Source: Anaerovorax odorimutans (GTDB taxonomy: Bacteria; Bacillota; Clostridia; Peptostreptococcales; JAAYPU01). From it: DNA of 64,000 nucleotides. The notes below the pieces were generated by a model. That model saw nothing but the letters and a program-made list of their open reading frames with translations, ran no database searches and was not told the origin of the DNA. Below, in pieces: positions 1 to 7,565 of the stretch. The stretch covers positions 74,364 through 138,363 of the forward strand of contig JAENZQ010000001.1 of NCBI GenBank assembly GCA_016841185.1. Direction: 5' to 3'. A program made the translations under genes and the position numbers. The stretch's first letter is position 1. Every line of letters begins with the position of its first letter.

Positions 1-59
1 ACACCAGGGAATGTTTTAACAATATCTTTCATTTCAAGAATATTTTTATTTTCGGTCAT
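1..59 (-). CDS. Sugar ABC transporter ATP-binding protein (5' fragment)
   Basis: Only the first 19 codons are in the window. They read MTENKNILEMKDIVKTFPG, the usual N-terminus of RbsA/MglA-type double-ATPase subunits of monosaccharide importers, and the frame runs off the left edge. An AGGGGCGA ribosome site lies just upstream. It is downstream of, and on the same strand as, the solute-binding lipoprotein, with a strong hairpin between them, so the two are probably one transport operon with a permease beyond the window. Identity rests on a short stretch plus context. Confidence 0.75.
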   Translation of the reverse strand, partial: MTENKNILEMKDIVKTFPG

Positions 60-82
60 TTCCATCGCCCCTATCTTTAGTT

Positions 83-114
83 ATATGGGGAAAGAGTAAA
101 CTCTTTCCCCATAT
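83..114 (-). terminator. Perfect hairpin between transporter lipoprotein and ATPase genes
   Basis: Positions 83-96 and 101-114 are exact 14-bp inverted repeats around the loop TAAA. There is no clear U-run after it in the direction of transcription. It is more likely an mRNA-stabilising or partly terminating structure that lets the binding protein be made in excess over the ATPase, as is common in binding-protein operons. The function is inferred. Confidence 0.6.
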
Positions 115-146
115 ATGTATGAATCAAAATCATAAACTAAATTGAT

Positions 147-1115
147 TTACTGGAAATCTGCTACATTTTCAGGCGTTACAAGAACGAAATCGATCCAGGT
201 TATCGGTTCAGGAGTATCTCCGGATAGAACTTTTGATACAACTTCTATACCGCCTGATCCCTGACCGTCAGCATCCTGCAGAACAGTAGCATCCAATGTG
301 CCTTCTGCTACCATATTAACCGCATCCGGGATTGCATCTACACCCATAACGATAACATCGTCTCTTCCTGCTGCATCCAGAGCCTGAGTAGCACCGATTG
401 CCATTCCGTCATTGTTGGCTAAAACCGCATTTAAATCGTCTCCATATGCTGTAATCCAGTTTTCTGTGATGGCCATGGCTTTATCATACTGCCAGTCACC
501 TGCTTCTTTTGCTAATATTTCAATTCCTTCATATTGACTTAGTATTTCCTCATTACCTTCAGTTCTTTTAACGGCACCTTCATTGGTCAAAAGGCCCATC
601 AAGATTCCAACGCCGCCTTCTTCTCCCATTAATTCAATGAGATATTCGCCTTGAAGTCTTCCGGCTACGATTTCCTGAGAACCTACATAATATACGCCTT
701 CAGGAGGAGTATCTGTTCCAAATGGATTTCTGTTAACATATACCAAAGGTATACCGGCTTCTGTAACAGCATCCGTAATAGGACCCATCGCACTTGTATC
801 TACGGGTACAACTACGATTGCGTCAACACCTTGAGAAATCATTGCATTAACCTGATCCTGCTGTTTAACAACATCTTCCTGAGCATCCTGAACATCAAGG
901 GTATAGCCAAGTTCTGTAGCTTTTGCAGTTGCTGCATCCACTATGTAAGTCTGAAAAGTATCATTCATGTTACAAGTAGCAAAACCAATAGTAACAGCTT
1001 CATCACCGGCATCACCGGCATCACCGGTATCTTCTCCGGCAGTATCACCGCCGCCACAACCAAACAAACCAATAGCCAGTACCAATACGAGCATCAAAGC
1101 AAGTATTTTTTTCAT
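147..1115 (-). CDS. Sugar (probably inositol) ABC transporter substrate-binding lipoprotein
   Basis: A 322-residue protein with a lipoprotein signal (Lys2-Lys3, hydrophobic stretch, Cys20 in LFGC), followed by a flexible Gly/Asp/Ala linker and a periplasmic-binding-protein type 1 fold (RbsB/IbpA family). Recognisable blocks include the QDAQED region, GVDAIVVVPVD, PLVYVNRNP and ANNDGMAIGATQAL. It would capture a sugar outside the membrane and deliver it to the permease/ATPase pair, whose ATPase gene starts just downstream. Because it is divergent from the iolN operon and shares its operator motif, myo-inositol or a close relative is the best guess; ribose- or galactose-type ligands cannot be excluded. 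The linker is encoded by a short 9-bp tandem repeat near 1008-1043. The start follows a GAGGGAG ribosome site. Confidence 0.88.
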   Translation of the reverse strand: MKKILALMLVLVLAIGLFGCGGGDTAGEDTGDAGDAGDEAVTIGFATCNMNDTFQTYIVDAATAKATELGYTLDVQDAQEDVVKQQDQVNAMISQGVDAIVVVPVDTSAMGPITDAVTEAGIPLVYVNRNPFGTDTPPEGVYYVGSQEIVAGRLQGEYLIELMGEEGGVGILMGLLTNEGAVKRTEGNEEILSQYEGIEILAKEAGDWQYDKAMAITENWITAYGDDLNAVLANNDGMAIGATQALDAAGRDDVIVMGVDAIPDAVNMVAEGTLDATVLQDADGQGSGGIEVVSKVLSGDTPEPITWIDFVLVTPENVADFQ

Positions 1116-1163
1116 TTTTCTCCCTCACTTTCTTAATATTGAAAGATTTTTTTCGCTTTTAAC

Positions 1164-1175
1164 GAAAACGTTTGC
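1164..1175. promoter_or_regulatory. LacI-family operator (transporter promoter)
   Basis: GAAAACGTTTGC, a 12-bp palindrome with one mismatched pair, located just downstream of the -10 box. It closely matches the perfect site GCAAACGTTTGC in the lacI-iolD promoter. A CcpA cre site has a similar core, so the cognate regulator is an inference from context. Confidence 0.65.
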
Positions 1176-1182
1176 TGAAATG

Positions 1183-1211
1183 ATACTATCATCCTATAAA
1201 ATTTTTGTCAA
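1183..1211 (-). promoter_or_regulatory. Promoter of the transporter operon
   Basis: Read on the minus strand this is TTGACA (1211-1206), a 17-bp spacer, then TAGTAT (1188-1183), a near-consensus vegetative promoter. It fires toward the solute-binding protein gene. The LacI-type palindrome at 1164-1175 lies at the expected start of transcription. Confidence 0.75.
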
Positions 1212-1438
1212 TAATAAATCCATAATGAATTCATGAATTTGAACCTCCTTCTGGCACATCTTTTTACCATTCTGATGTTTATTTTTTAACAATTTTTTGT
1301 ATAAAGCATTTATTTTTCTTAATTTTATGTTTATTAAAAAGAATAAAATATTAGTAATTATTGTTATATTATAAATTAATAAAAAATTTTTTTTATTTTC
1401 ACTTATATGCTCTTTAACAATATCTCAAAATAATTCTG

Positions 1439-1467
1439 TTGACAGAGTTAAAAACCGAGTATATACT
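1439..1467 (+). promoter_or_regulatory. Promoter of the iolN-iolM-uxaE-iolO-iolG operon
   Basis: TTGACA (1439-1444), a 17-bp spacer, then TATACT (1462-1467). This is close to the sigma-A consensus. The operator at 1478-1487 covers the predicted start of transcription, which is ideal for repression. Confidence 0.8.
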
Positions 1468-1477
1468 AAGGCTTAGA

Positions 1478-1487
1478 AAAACGTTTT
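1478..1487. promoter_or_regulatory. LacI-family operator (iolN promoter)
   Basis: AAAACGTTTT is a perfect 10-bp palindrome 10 bp after the -10 box of the iolN promoter. It shares the AAACGTTT core with the sites at 1164-1175 and 13525-13536. Confidence 0.65.
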
Positions 1488-1543
1488 ACAGCTTTAAAAT
1501 TCTGACTCTATGATTACTATTATGAACTTAGGAGGTTAACAAT

Positions 1544-2662
1544 ATGACTGTAGAAAAAAAATGGCTTCTTACTGAAGATCCAGCCATTCTATTTGAAGGA
1601 GACACAGCGGTAGGAAAGCTGAAAAAAGAAATATGGGACGCTTCTGAAAAAGAAATAGACAAAATCCTGGATGAATATGAAATACCTTCTCCATCAGAAC
1701 TTGGTATTGCCGGAACGTATATTCAAAATACACCGAGAGCAAAACAAATCGAAAAAAGGAGAAAAAACGACATCGTTTTCGTTCCTATTGGTTGTACGGA
1801 AAATCATGGTCTTCACGCCAATACCGGTCTGGACACTTTTATGGTCACACAAATTCTTGAAGGAGTCAGGCGATACACTGCCAAACAAGGAAGAGAAGTA
1901 AATCTTGCCTTTACACCTTTAAACTATGGCGGCCACCCCTACCATCATATCGGTATGCCGGGAACCGTCATTATGCCTGAGGAAGTCGTAAAAGAATCTC
2001 TTATATATACCATGCTTGGCCTTTGGAATGACGGTTACAGAAAAATTATCTTTGTAAACAACCATGGACATCTGTGGATGTTGGAATCTGCGATTCATGA
2101 ATTTTGCAAGCGCTATCAGCTTCCCGGCGTATTCCGTGTAATCGAATGGCATCGTGCGGTCAGAGAATTTTTCTATCCCGTTAACAGAAAAAACAGTCTT
2201 GAAACCAACTTCATTCATGCAGACGAAGCAGAGACAGCTGTTGCTTTATTGATGTTTAAAGAGATGATAGATATGAGTGTGGTTCAAGATGCTCAAGGAA
2301 AGAGTTTTCTTCCGGACGGCCATCTGGACAAATCTGTAGACCCATTCAGAAGACCCGGAAGGTGGTCTGAGGGTGAAGGACACAGTGCTATAGAAAGATC
2401 TGCAACTCCTGAAGGTGTTGTGGGTACACCTTCGATTGCAACAGAGGAAAAAGCTAAAAGACCTATTGCAGCCATTTTGAAATATCTTACTTTATTACAT
2501 GATGAAATTTTAGATGCATTTCCTGCAGGCACGGTACCTCCGGTAGAGGAAATGACCCTGCGTACGGCCGAAGAAATGGAACCGTTCCTGAGAGAGCCAC
2601 TAAGCGAAGGTTGGAAGTCTGTGGACGAACTGCCGCGAATCGGGATTTTTGAAAGACTTTAA
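1544..2662 (+). CDS. iolN: 3-dehydro-scyllo-inosose hydrolase IolN (creatininase family)
   Basis: A 372-residue creatininase-fold amidohydrolase. The family signature appears as VPIGCTENHGLHANTGLD, with Glu86, His88 and Asp97 as probable metal ligands; NNHGH and the HADEAETAV block follow. In the Thermotoga maritima inositol pathway the creatininase-family member IolN opens the ring of the diketo-inositol made by IolM to give 5-keto-L-gluconate. The family alone would not give this function. The assignment rests on the neighbours: a zinc dehydrogenase, a TIM-barrel epimerase, a tagaturonate epimerase and an inositol dehydrogenase, which match that pathway step for step. It is first in the operon, behind an AGGAGG ribosome site. 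Confidence 0.8.
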   Translation: MTVEKKWLLTEDPAILFEGDTAVGKLKKEIWDASEKEIDKILDEYEIPSPSELGIAGTYIQNTPRAKQIEKRRKNDIVFVPIGCTENHGLHANTGLDTFMVTQILEGVRRYTAKQGREVNLAFTPLNYGGHPYHHIGMPGTVIMPEEVVKESLIYTMLGLWNDGYRKIIFVNNHGHLWMLESAIHEFCKRYQLPGVFRVIEWHRAVREFFYPVNRKNSLETNFIHADEAETAVALLMFKEMIDMSVVQDAQGKSFLPDGHLDKSVDPFRRPGRWSEGEGHSAIERSATPEGVVGTPSIATEEKAKRPIAAILKYLTLLHDEILDAFPAGTVPPVEEMTLRTAEEMEPFLREPLSEGWKSVDELPRIGIFERL

Positions 2663-2721
2663 GAAAAAGGGACACACACACCTCTCGCTTTAGAGTCTAC
2701 CTTTCTGAGGAATGTCCCTAA

Positions 2722-2857
2722 AATTAGATAATAGATAAGAGATAACTGATAACAGTTAAGGAAGGATTTTGCGGCAGCAAAATCCGCATTACTAATCACC
2801 AATCACTAACTAACCACTAACCATTAATCACTAATCACTAACCTCTAACCTCTAATA
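2722..2857. repeat. Dispersed intergenic element: microrepeats plus ATTTTGC hairpin
   Basis: It has three parts. First is a run of GATAA-type units (about 2722-2755). Then comes a perfect hairpin with 9-bp arms GGATTTTGC/GCAAAATCC (2764-2772 and 2777-2785). Last are degenerate heptads of the CACTAAC/CTCTAAC type up to 2857, ending just before the iolM ribosome site. A related element lies in the same relative orientation before dnaE (20201-20280). Confidence 0.7.
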
Positions 2858-2874
2858 TAAAGGGAGATGAAAAA

Positions 2875-3933
2875 ATGAAAGCAAAAATAGCTTTTTTACA
2901 CAAACCTCATGATCTTCGAATAGAAGAAGTTAAACTGCCTGAATTAAAACCCGATCAGGTTCTCATTCAAGTGGGTGCGTGCGGTATCTGCGGCTCGGAT
3001 GTAGAATGTTATGAAGGACTTTCTGCAGAAGGAAGGTATGATCTTGGACCTTACACGCCCGGCCATGAGTGGGGCGGAAAAATAATAAAAATCGGAAGCT
3101 CTGTTACAACTCTTAAACCGGGCATGAAAGTTACCGGCGACTGTGTTATGGCCTGTGGTGTCTGTAAAAACTGTAAAGACGGCCTTATGCCTTCGGCATG
3201 CATGAACATGCGTGAAATCGGATTCAGGCCGGACTCTCCCGGCGGAATGGGCGAGTATATGATTGTTGAAGAGCAATATGTTCATCAGATACCGGATGGC
3301 TGGTCCTACTCGGACGGAGCATGGGTCGAAACTTTTTCCATCGGATACTTCGGTATTTGGGGAAACGGAGGATATATCGATGCTTCCGACACTGCCGTTA
3401 TTTTTGGATGCGGCCCGGTGGGCATTTCTGCAACAATGGTCGCAAAGACTTCAGGAGCAAAAGTAATTGTCGTTGACCCTATTGCTTCAAGACGTGAGCT
3501 TGCTCTGAAATACGGAGCCGATCATGTTGTAGACCCTTCAACAGGCGATCTTAAGGAACAGATTGATAAACTTACCGATGGCAACGGGCCTTCCGTTATA
3601 GCAGAATGCTCAGGTAATAACGATGCCATTGCTTCAATATTCGATATTGCAGGGCACAGCTGCCGTGTCAATCTCATTGGCCACTCCATTGGGCGGAAAG
3701 TGCCTGTCGAACTTGGCTGGACCATATGGAAAACTCTAAAAATAAAGGGTTCCGGCGGAACTAAGGATTTCGGACAAAGAACCATTCGATTCATGAGCGC
3801 CATTAAAGATAAATATGACTTTGAAGCACTTAACACTCATTATTTTAAATTTGAAGACCTTCAGGAAGCAATGGATACAGCTGTTCATGAAAAAGAAAAG
3901 GCATTCAAGGTTATGCTTAAATATGATATCTAA
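2875..3933 (+). CDS. iolM: Scyllo-inosose 3-dehydrogenase IolM (zinc alcohol dehydrogenase family)
   Basis: A 352-residue medium-chain zinc dehydrogenase. Visible features are the catalytic zinc loop GICGSD (Cys39), PGHEWGG, the structural-zinc lobe with the C-x2-C-x2-C-x7-C pattern (CGVCKNCKDGLMPSAC), and the Rossmann motif FGCGPVG for NAD. In the Thermotoga-type inositol pathway IolM oxidises 2-keto-myo-inositol a second time, giving the diketone that IolN hydrolyses. The chain could act on another polyol, as this superfamily is broad; the specific call comes from lying between iolN and uxaE/iolO/iolG. A GGGAGATG ribosome site precedes the ATG, and the 212-bp gap from iolN contains a repeat element. 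Confidence 0.78.
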   Translation: MKAKIAFLHKPHDLRIEEVKLPELKPDQVLIQVGACGICGSDVECYEGLSAEGRYDLGPYTPGHEWGGKIIKIGSSVTTLKPGMKVTGDCVMACGVCKNCKDGLMPSACMNMREIGFRPDSPGGMGEYMIVEEQYVHQIPDGWSYSDGAWVETFSIGYFGIWGNGGYIDASDTAVIFGCGPVGISATMVAKTSGAKVIVVDPIASRRELALKYGADHVVDPSTGDLKEQIDKLTDGNGPSVIAECSGNNDAIASIFDIAGHSCRVNLIGHSIGRKVPVELGWTIWKTLKIKGSGGTKDFGQRTIRFMSAIKDKYDFEALNTHYFKFEDLQEAMDTAVHEKEKAFKVMLKYDI

Positions 3934-3990
3934 ACTTGTGAAACTTAGGAGTTATAACAGACTGGTACGAATTGATTGTTCTACTAAACA

Positions 3991-4019
3991 AATAATGCCG
4001 GCGTAATGCCGGCGGTATT
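3991..4019 (+). terminator. GC-rich hairpin between iolM and uxaE
   Basis: Two GCCGGC arms (3997-4002 and 4008-4013) flank a GTAAT loop, with outer AATA/TATT pairing and a T-rich tail. It may be a leaky terminator or an RNA-processing site that grades expression along the operon. It is the most GC-rich spot nearby. Confidence 0.45.
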
Positions 4020-4047
4020 TCTTTAAATATGGAGGTAAGCAGCGATC

Positions 4048-5520
4048 ATGGATGGTTATTTATCTGGTATGATTTACAAAAAATTAATAACCGGAAGCGA
4101 AAATTTCAAGTTCTATCCACTATCCTTTACCCAAATAAATAATATAGAGCTTCAAATGGTTTCCGTAAATAAAATCAAATACATTGCAGTTTATGGGAAA
4201 AACTCCTGTTTTGATGACTTTGAAGGCAAGTATCTGAAGGAGCATCTGAAGCTTTGCCCTTTGACCCATTCCAACAGGCTGACACTCAATAAATATGCGG
4301 ATTATACAAACCCTCAGCCCTTTGGCAAAAATACACCTACTTTCGGAACCGGTGACAGATTGGGTCTTGCGTCTCCCGGACATATCAAAACGATCTCAAA
4401 AAGTATTGCGAAACCCATTCTTGCTCAGCAAAGTAAGCGGGAACTGGAATTGACAGGCCGCACTTATCAGGATGTTCTGGATAGCGCTTCTTACGCCGTA
4501 TTTCAGGAAGGTTATAAAAAGGGTTTCGGCGCCGACGGCGACCATCTAAAACTGGAATCCGATATTATAGAAGCTTTAAACTGCGGTTATACAATGATCA
4601 CTCTTGACTGTTCGGAAAAAATAGGCAAAGGGATTGAAACATTATCCGCTAAAGAAATAAACGGATTATATGCCAGTATTCCTTCTGATATTCAAATCAA
4701 ACTTGAGAAAAAGTATTTAGGGCATACTTTTAATATAAATGGATACCCGATCAGATATACAAAAGATGAACTGGTAAAAAATATTCTTATTTATTATGAG
4801 GCAATCCGGTATATCATTTACATCTATAACAAATATATCACTGCGTGCGGAAGGGATATCGACTTTGAAATATCAATAGATGAAACCGATTCCGTCACAT
4901 CCGGACAAGGCCATTTGTTCGTGGCTTCGGAGATAACGGATGCCGGAGTCAATGTTACCAGCATGGCCCCAAGATTTATCGGTGAATTCCAGAAGGGTAT
5001 TGATTATATAGGAGATATACGGGCCTTTGAAAAGCAATTGAAAATGCATGCTGCAATTGCTGATCACTTTGGTTATAAACTCAGTATCCATTCGGGAAGC
5101 GATAAGTTCAGCGTGTTCAGCCTCATAGGTACTCATACAAGAAAAAGGCTGCATATCAAAACATCCGGAACTAATTGGCTTGAAGCCATAGGGACCATAG
5201 CAGAATGCAACCCTTCACTATACAGAAAAATTCACAAATATGCTATAGAACATTTTAATGAAGCAAAAAATTATTACCATATATCTGCTGATATTTCAAA
5301 AGTTCCTGATATCGATACTGTTTCTGATGAATTTTTAAAACAATACCTGAATAATAATGATTCGCGTCAACTATTGCATATTACTTACGGATATGTTCTC
5401 AAAAATCCGGAGATAAAAACCTCTATATATGATACGCTTTCTCAAAATGAAGATGCCTATATCAACAGACTGGAAAGGCATATCGGCCGGCATTTGGAAC
5501 TGACAGGGCTAAAAGGCTGA
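4048..5520 (+). CDS. uxaE: Tagaturonate/fructuronate epimerase UxaE
   Basis: A 490-residue protein matching the UxaE family described in Thermotoga maritima, which interconverts D-tagaturonate and D-fructuronate. Characteristic blocks include KKGFGADGDHLK, the YTMITLDCSE region, and IHSGSDKFSVF near residue 350, with conserved Asp/His residues that fit a metal-dependent epimerase. It has no signal peptide and should be cytosolic. In this operon it would take the D-tagaturonate made by IolO into the hexuronate pathway. No uxuB, kdgK or kdgA is in the window, so those steps must lie elsewhere. A GGAGGT ribosome site precedes the ATG at a slightly long 11-bp spacing. Confidence 0.78.
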   Translation: MDGYLSGMIYKKLITGSENFKFYPLSFTQINNIELQMVSVNKIKYIAVYGKNSCFDDFEGKYLKEHLKLCPLTHSNRLTLNKYADYTNPQPFGKNTPTFGTGDRLGLASPGHIKTISKSIAKPILAQQSKRELELTGRTYQDVLDSASYAVFQEGYKKGFGADGDHLKLESDIIEALNCGYTMITLDCSEKIGKGIETLSAKEINGLYASIPSDIQIKLEKKYLGHTFNINGYPIRYTKDELVKNILIYYEAIRYIIYIYNKYITACGRDIDFEISIDETDSVTSGQGHLFVASEITDAGVNVTSMAPRFIGEFQKGIDYIGDIRAFEKQLKMHAAIADHFGYKLSIHSGSDKFSVFSLIGTHTRKRLHIKTSGTNWLEAIGTIAECNPSLYRKIHKYAIEHFNEAKNYYHISADISKVPDIDTVSDEFLKQYLNNNDSRQLLHITYGYVLKNPEIKTSIYDTLSQNEDAYINRLERHIGRHLELTGLKG

Positions 5521-5558
5521 GTCGGATTGAAAATAAAATTTTAATTTAGGAGAAATAA

Positions 5559-6404
5559 ATGAGTGAAAAAAATGGTATAAAAGGAAACATAAGATTATCG
5601 GCTACGATTACCTCTGAAATATCGGCAACTTCTCCTGTTGTTCTTGGAGGAAACCCGGCAGACAATATCCGGATTCTTTCAGATCTTGGCTATGACGGTA
5701 TAGAACTGCATTGGGGGAATCCTTCACAGATAGACTTTAAGAGAATAATCGAATCCTGTGATAAACATGATGTAGCGATATCTGCTCTGGCAACAGGCAA
5801 AGCTTATGTTGAGGAAGGTCTGTCATTAATCGATGATAATGAAAGTACGAGACAGTCGGCAGTAAAACGGCTTCTTGATTTTGTAGATGCGGCATCATCT
5901 TTTAAATCCACTGTTATCATTGGCTGTATTCGGGGAAATCTGGCTTCTTTTCAAAAATATGAAGATTATCTCAAGAGACTTGCAGAATCGACGCTTATTG
6001 TTTCCGAATATGCAGAAACTAAAAATGTCCAGATCGTATTTGAGGCCATCAACCGGTATGAAAACAATTATCTGAACAATGCAGACGAAACATTGGATTT
6101 TATTAATAAATACAGTTTACCCAATACAAAAATTCTTCTGGACACATTCCACATGAATATAGAGGATGCCAATATGGCAAAAGCCATAGAAAACTGTGGA
6201 AGCATGCTGGGATATATGCATTTTGCAGACAGCAACCGTTATTATGTCGGTGGCGGACACATAGACTACAGAGAAATCGTAACTGCTTTGAGAAATATAG
6301 GCTATGACGGCTATATCAGCGCAGAATGTCTTCCCCTACCTGATTCTGATACGGCAATCAGAAAATGGATTGAGGGTATAAAAACAGCTTTTCAAACAAT
6401 ATGA
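5559..6404 (+). CDS. iolO: 5-keto-L-gluconate epimerase IolO (TIM-barrel, AP endonuclease 2 family)
   Basis: A 281-residue xylose-isomerase-like TIM barrel. The usual metal ligands can be traced in order: Glu in IVFEAINRYENN, Asp in ILLDTFHMNIED, His in YVGGGHIDY and Glu in YISAECLP. These enzymes epimerise keto sugars. In the Thermotoga inositol pathway IolO turns 5-keto-L-gluconate into D-tagaturonate, the substrate of the adjacent UxaE. By sequence alone it could be another 3-epimerase of this large family. It follows uxaE by 38 bp with a GGAGAAA ribosome site, and its stop lies just before the iolG ribosome site. Confidence 0.75.
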   Translation: MSEKNGIKGNIRLSATITSEISATSPVVLGGNPADNIRILSDLGYDGIELHWGNPSQIDFKRIIESCDKHDVAISALATGKAYVEEGLSLIDDNESTRQSAVKRLLDFVDAASSFKSTVIIGCIRGNLASFQKYEDYLKRLAESTLIVSEYAETKNVQIVFEAINRYENNYLNNADETLDFINKYSLPNTKILLDTFHMNIEDANMAKAIENCGSMLGYMHFADSNRYYVGGGHIDYREIVTALRNIGYDGYISAECLPLPDSDTAIRKWIEGIKTAFQTI

Positions 6405-6421
6405 AAACGGAGGTTGAACTT

Positions 6422-7441
6422 ATGGAAAAAGTAAAACTTGGAATTGTAGGACTTGGCAGATTGGGAAGAAACCATGCAGAAAATATCCATTACAAGATCA
6501 CCAATGCTGAGCTGACTGCAGTGTGCAGTGCCGTTCAGGATGAAGTAGATTCCGTCATGGCTGAAATGCGGCCCAAATACGGAACAACAGATTATATGGA
6601 TCTGTTCAAAGATAAAGAGCTTGACGGCATCGTTATTGCCTCAAATTCTGCATTCCATTGTCAAATGGTTTGTGATGCGGCAGAAGCAGGTGTGAAGAAT
6701 ATCTATTGTGAAAAACCTCTGGGTATGACACTGGAAGAAATCGATTTAATGAAAAAAGCAGTAGAAACCAATGATATCAATATTTTTCAAATAGGTTATA
6801 ACCGGAGATTTGACAAGTCTTTGCAAGTCATGAAAAAGAAAATAGATGAAGGTTTTATCGGAAAGCCTGTATTGATTAAACTCATGAACAGAGATCCTTC
6901 CTGGGAGGCAGACCACATTATCAAATTCAGTCCTACAAGCGGCGGTTTGGTTTTTGATATGCTGACCCACGATTACGACTGTGCAAGATGGCTTATCGGC
7001 TCCGATGCAGAAACCGTATATGGTATGGGAGATGTTTTCGCCTACGATGGTTTAGCCGCTGTCAATGATATTGACAACTGTACGATTTCATTGGGATTTG
7101 AAAATGGTGTAATGGGATTTATGGAAACAACCAGAAACAGTGCTTATGGATATCACGTGGAGGTGGAAGTATTTGGAACAGAAGGCTCTGTCAGAATGGG
7201 AACAACCCCCAACAGAGACAGAGTGGTTTCCATGGACAAAAACGGTGTGAATACGGAATGTGTCCAGTGGTTTTTTGAATTCTGGGAACCTACATTTAAA
7301 GCAGAATTACAGCATTTTGCAGATTGTATCCAAAACAATACAAAGCCTGTAGTTGGATTTATAGATGGGTATAAGGCCGTAAAATGGGCCTTTGCAGCAA
7401 AAGAAGCCGTAGATAAAAGAAAAGTCGTGAAAATCAAATAG
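6422..7441 (+). CDS. iolG: Inositol 2-dehydrogenase-like oxidoreductase (Gfo/Idh/MocA), first copy
   Basis: A 339-residue NAD(P)-dependent oxidoreductase. The N-terminal Rossmann motif is GIVGLGRLGRNHA, the catalytic-lysine motif is YCEKPLG, and the Gfo/Idh C-terminal domain carries GYNRRFDKS and MLTHDYDCARWL (the conserved HD-x-D). In this operon it would do the first step, oxidising myo-inositol to scyllo-inosose (2-keto-myo-inositol). It is clearly diverged from the second copy at 8627-9643, which looks more like Bacillus IolG, so its true substrate could be a different inositol isomer. I chose the ATG at 6422 because CGGAGG sits 8 bp upstream; the ATG at 6401 overlaps the iolO stop and lacks a ribosome site. 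Confidence 0.8.
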   Translation: MEKVKLGIVGLGRLGRNHAENIHYKITNAELTAVCSAVQDEVDSVMAEMRPKYGTTDYMDLFKDKELDGIVIASNSAFHCQMVCDAAEAGVKNIYCEKPLGMTLEEIDLMKKAVETNDINIFQIGYNRRFDKSLQVMKKKIDEGFIGKPVLIKLMNRDPSWEADHIIKFSPTSGGLVFDMLTHDYDCARWLIGSDAETVYGMGDVFAYDGLAAVNDIDNCTISLGFENGVMGFMETTRNSAYGYHVEVEVFGTEGSVRMGTTPNRDRVVSMDKNGVNTECVQWFFEFWEPTFKAELQHFADCIQNNTKPVVGFIDGYKAVKWAFAAKEAVDKRKVVKIK

Positions 7442-7565
7442 TGAAACGGAAACGGAAGGGGCGGTTCTTTTTGAAACGGTAGGGACGGTTCTTTTTGTTA
7501 CCTTAAGCAATTGGGCAAACAAAAAGAACCGTCCCTTCCGTTTCAGAACCGTCCCTTCCGTTTCA
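7442..7565. repeat. Tandem and inverted repeat between convergent inositol operons
   Basis: The core unit GGAAGGGACGGTTC occurs twice on the minus strand with a 20-bp period (7525-7545 and 7545-7565), and two diverged copies lie on the plus strand (about 7442-7470 and 7472-7496). Opposite copies can fold into long stems ending in CTTTTTG. The repeat begins exactly at both stop codons (7439-7441 and 7563-7565), so it probably ends transcription in both directions. The same kind of GGGACGGTTCTTTTTG repeat is, to my knowledge, scattered in many clostridial genomes. Confidence 0.8.

Larger units (their letters stand above)
1116..1543. other. Divergent intergenic control region
   Basis: This 428-bp AT-rich spacer separates the transporter operon (leftward) from the iolN operon (rightward). 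It holds one near-consensus promoter for each direction, each with an AACGTT-centred palindrome at its transcription start. The stretch between about 1250 and 1435 is A/T runs in which I see no gene or clear signal. Confidence 0.8.

Noticed and set aside
651-1136. 161-residue plus-strand ORF opposite the solute-binding protein
   Set aside because: Antisense shadow of a clear lipoprotein gene, with no ribosome site and low-complexity composition.
1164-1175. CcpA catabolite-response (cre) site reading of the AACGTT palindromes
   Set aside because: The core is compatible with cre, but the perfect GCAAACGTTTGC copy at a lacI promoter and its repetition in the island favour a local LacI regulator. 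Not fully excluded.
2781-2857. Possible CRISPR array or telomere-like heptads (CTCTAAC units)
   Set aside because: Units are only 7 bp, degenerate and without spacers; a slippage-prone microrepeat explains them.
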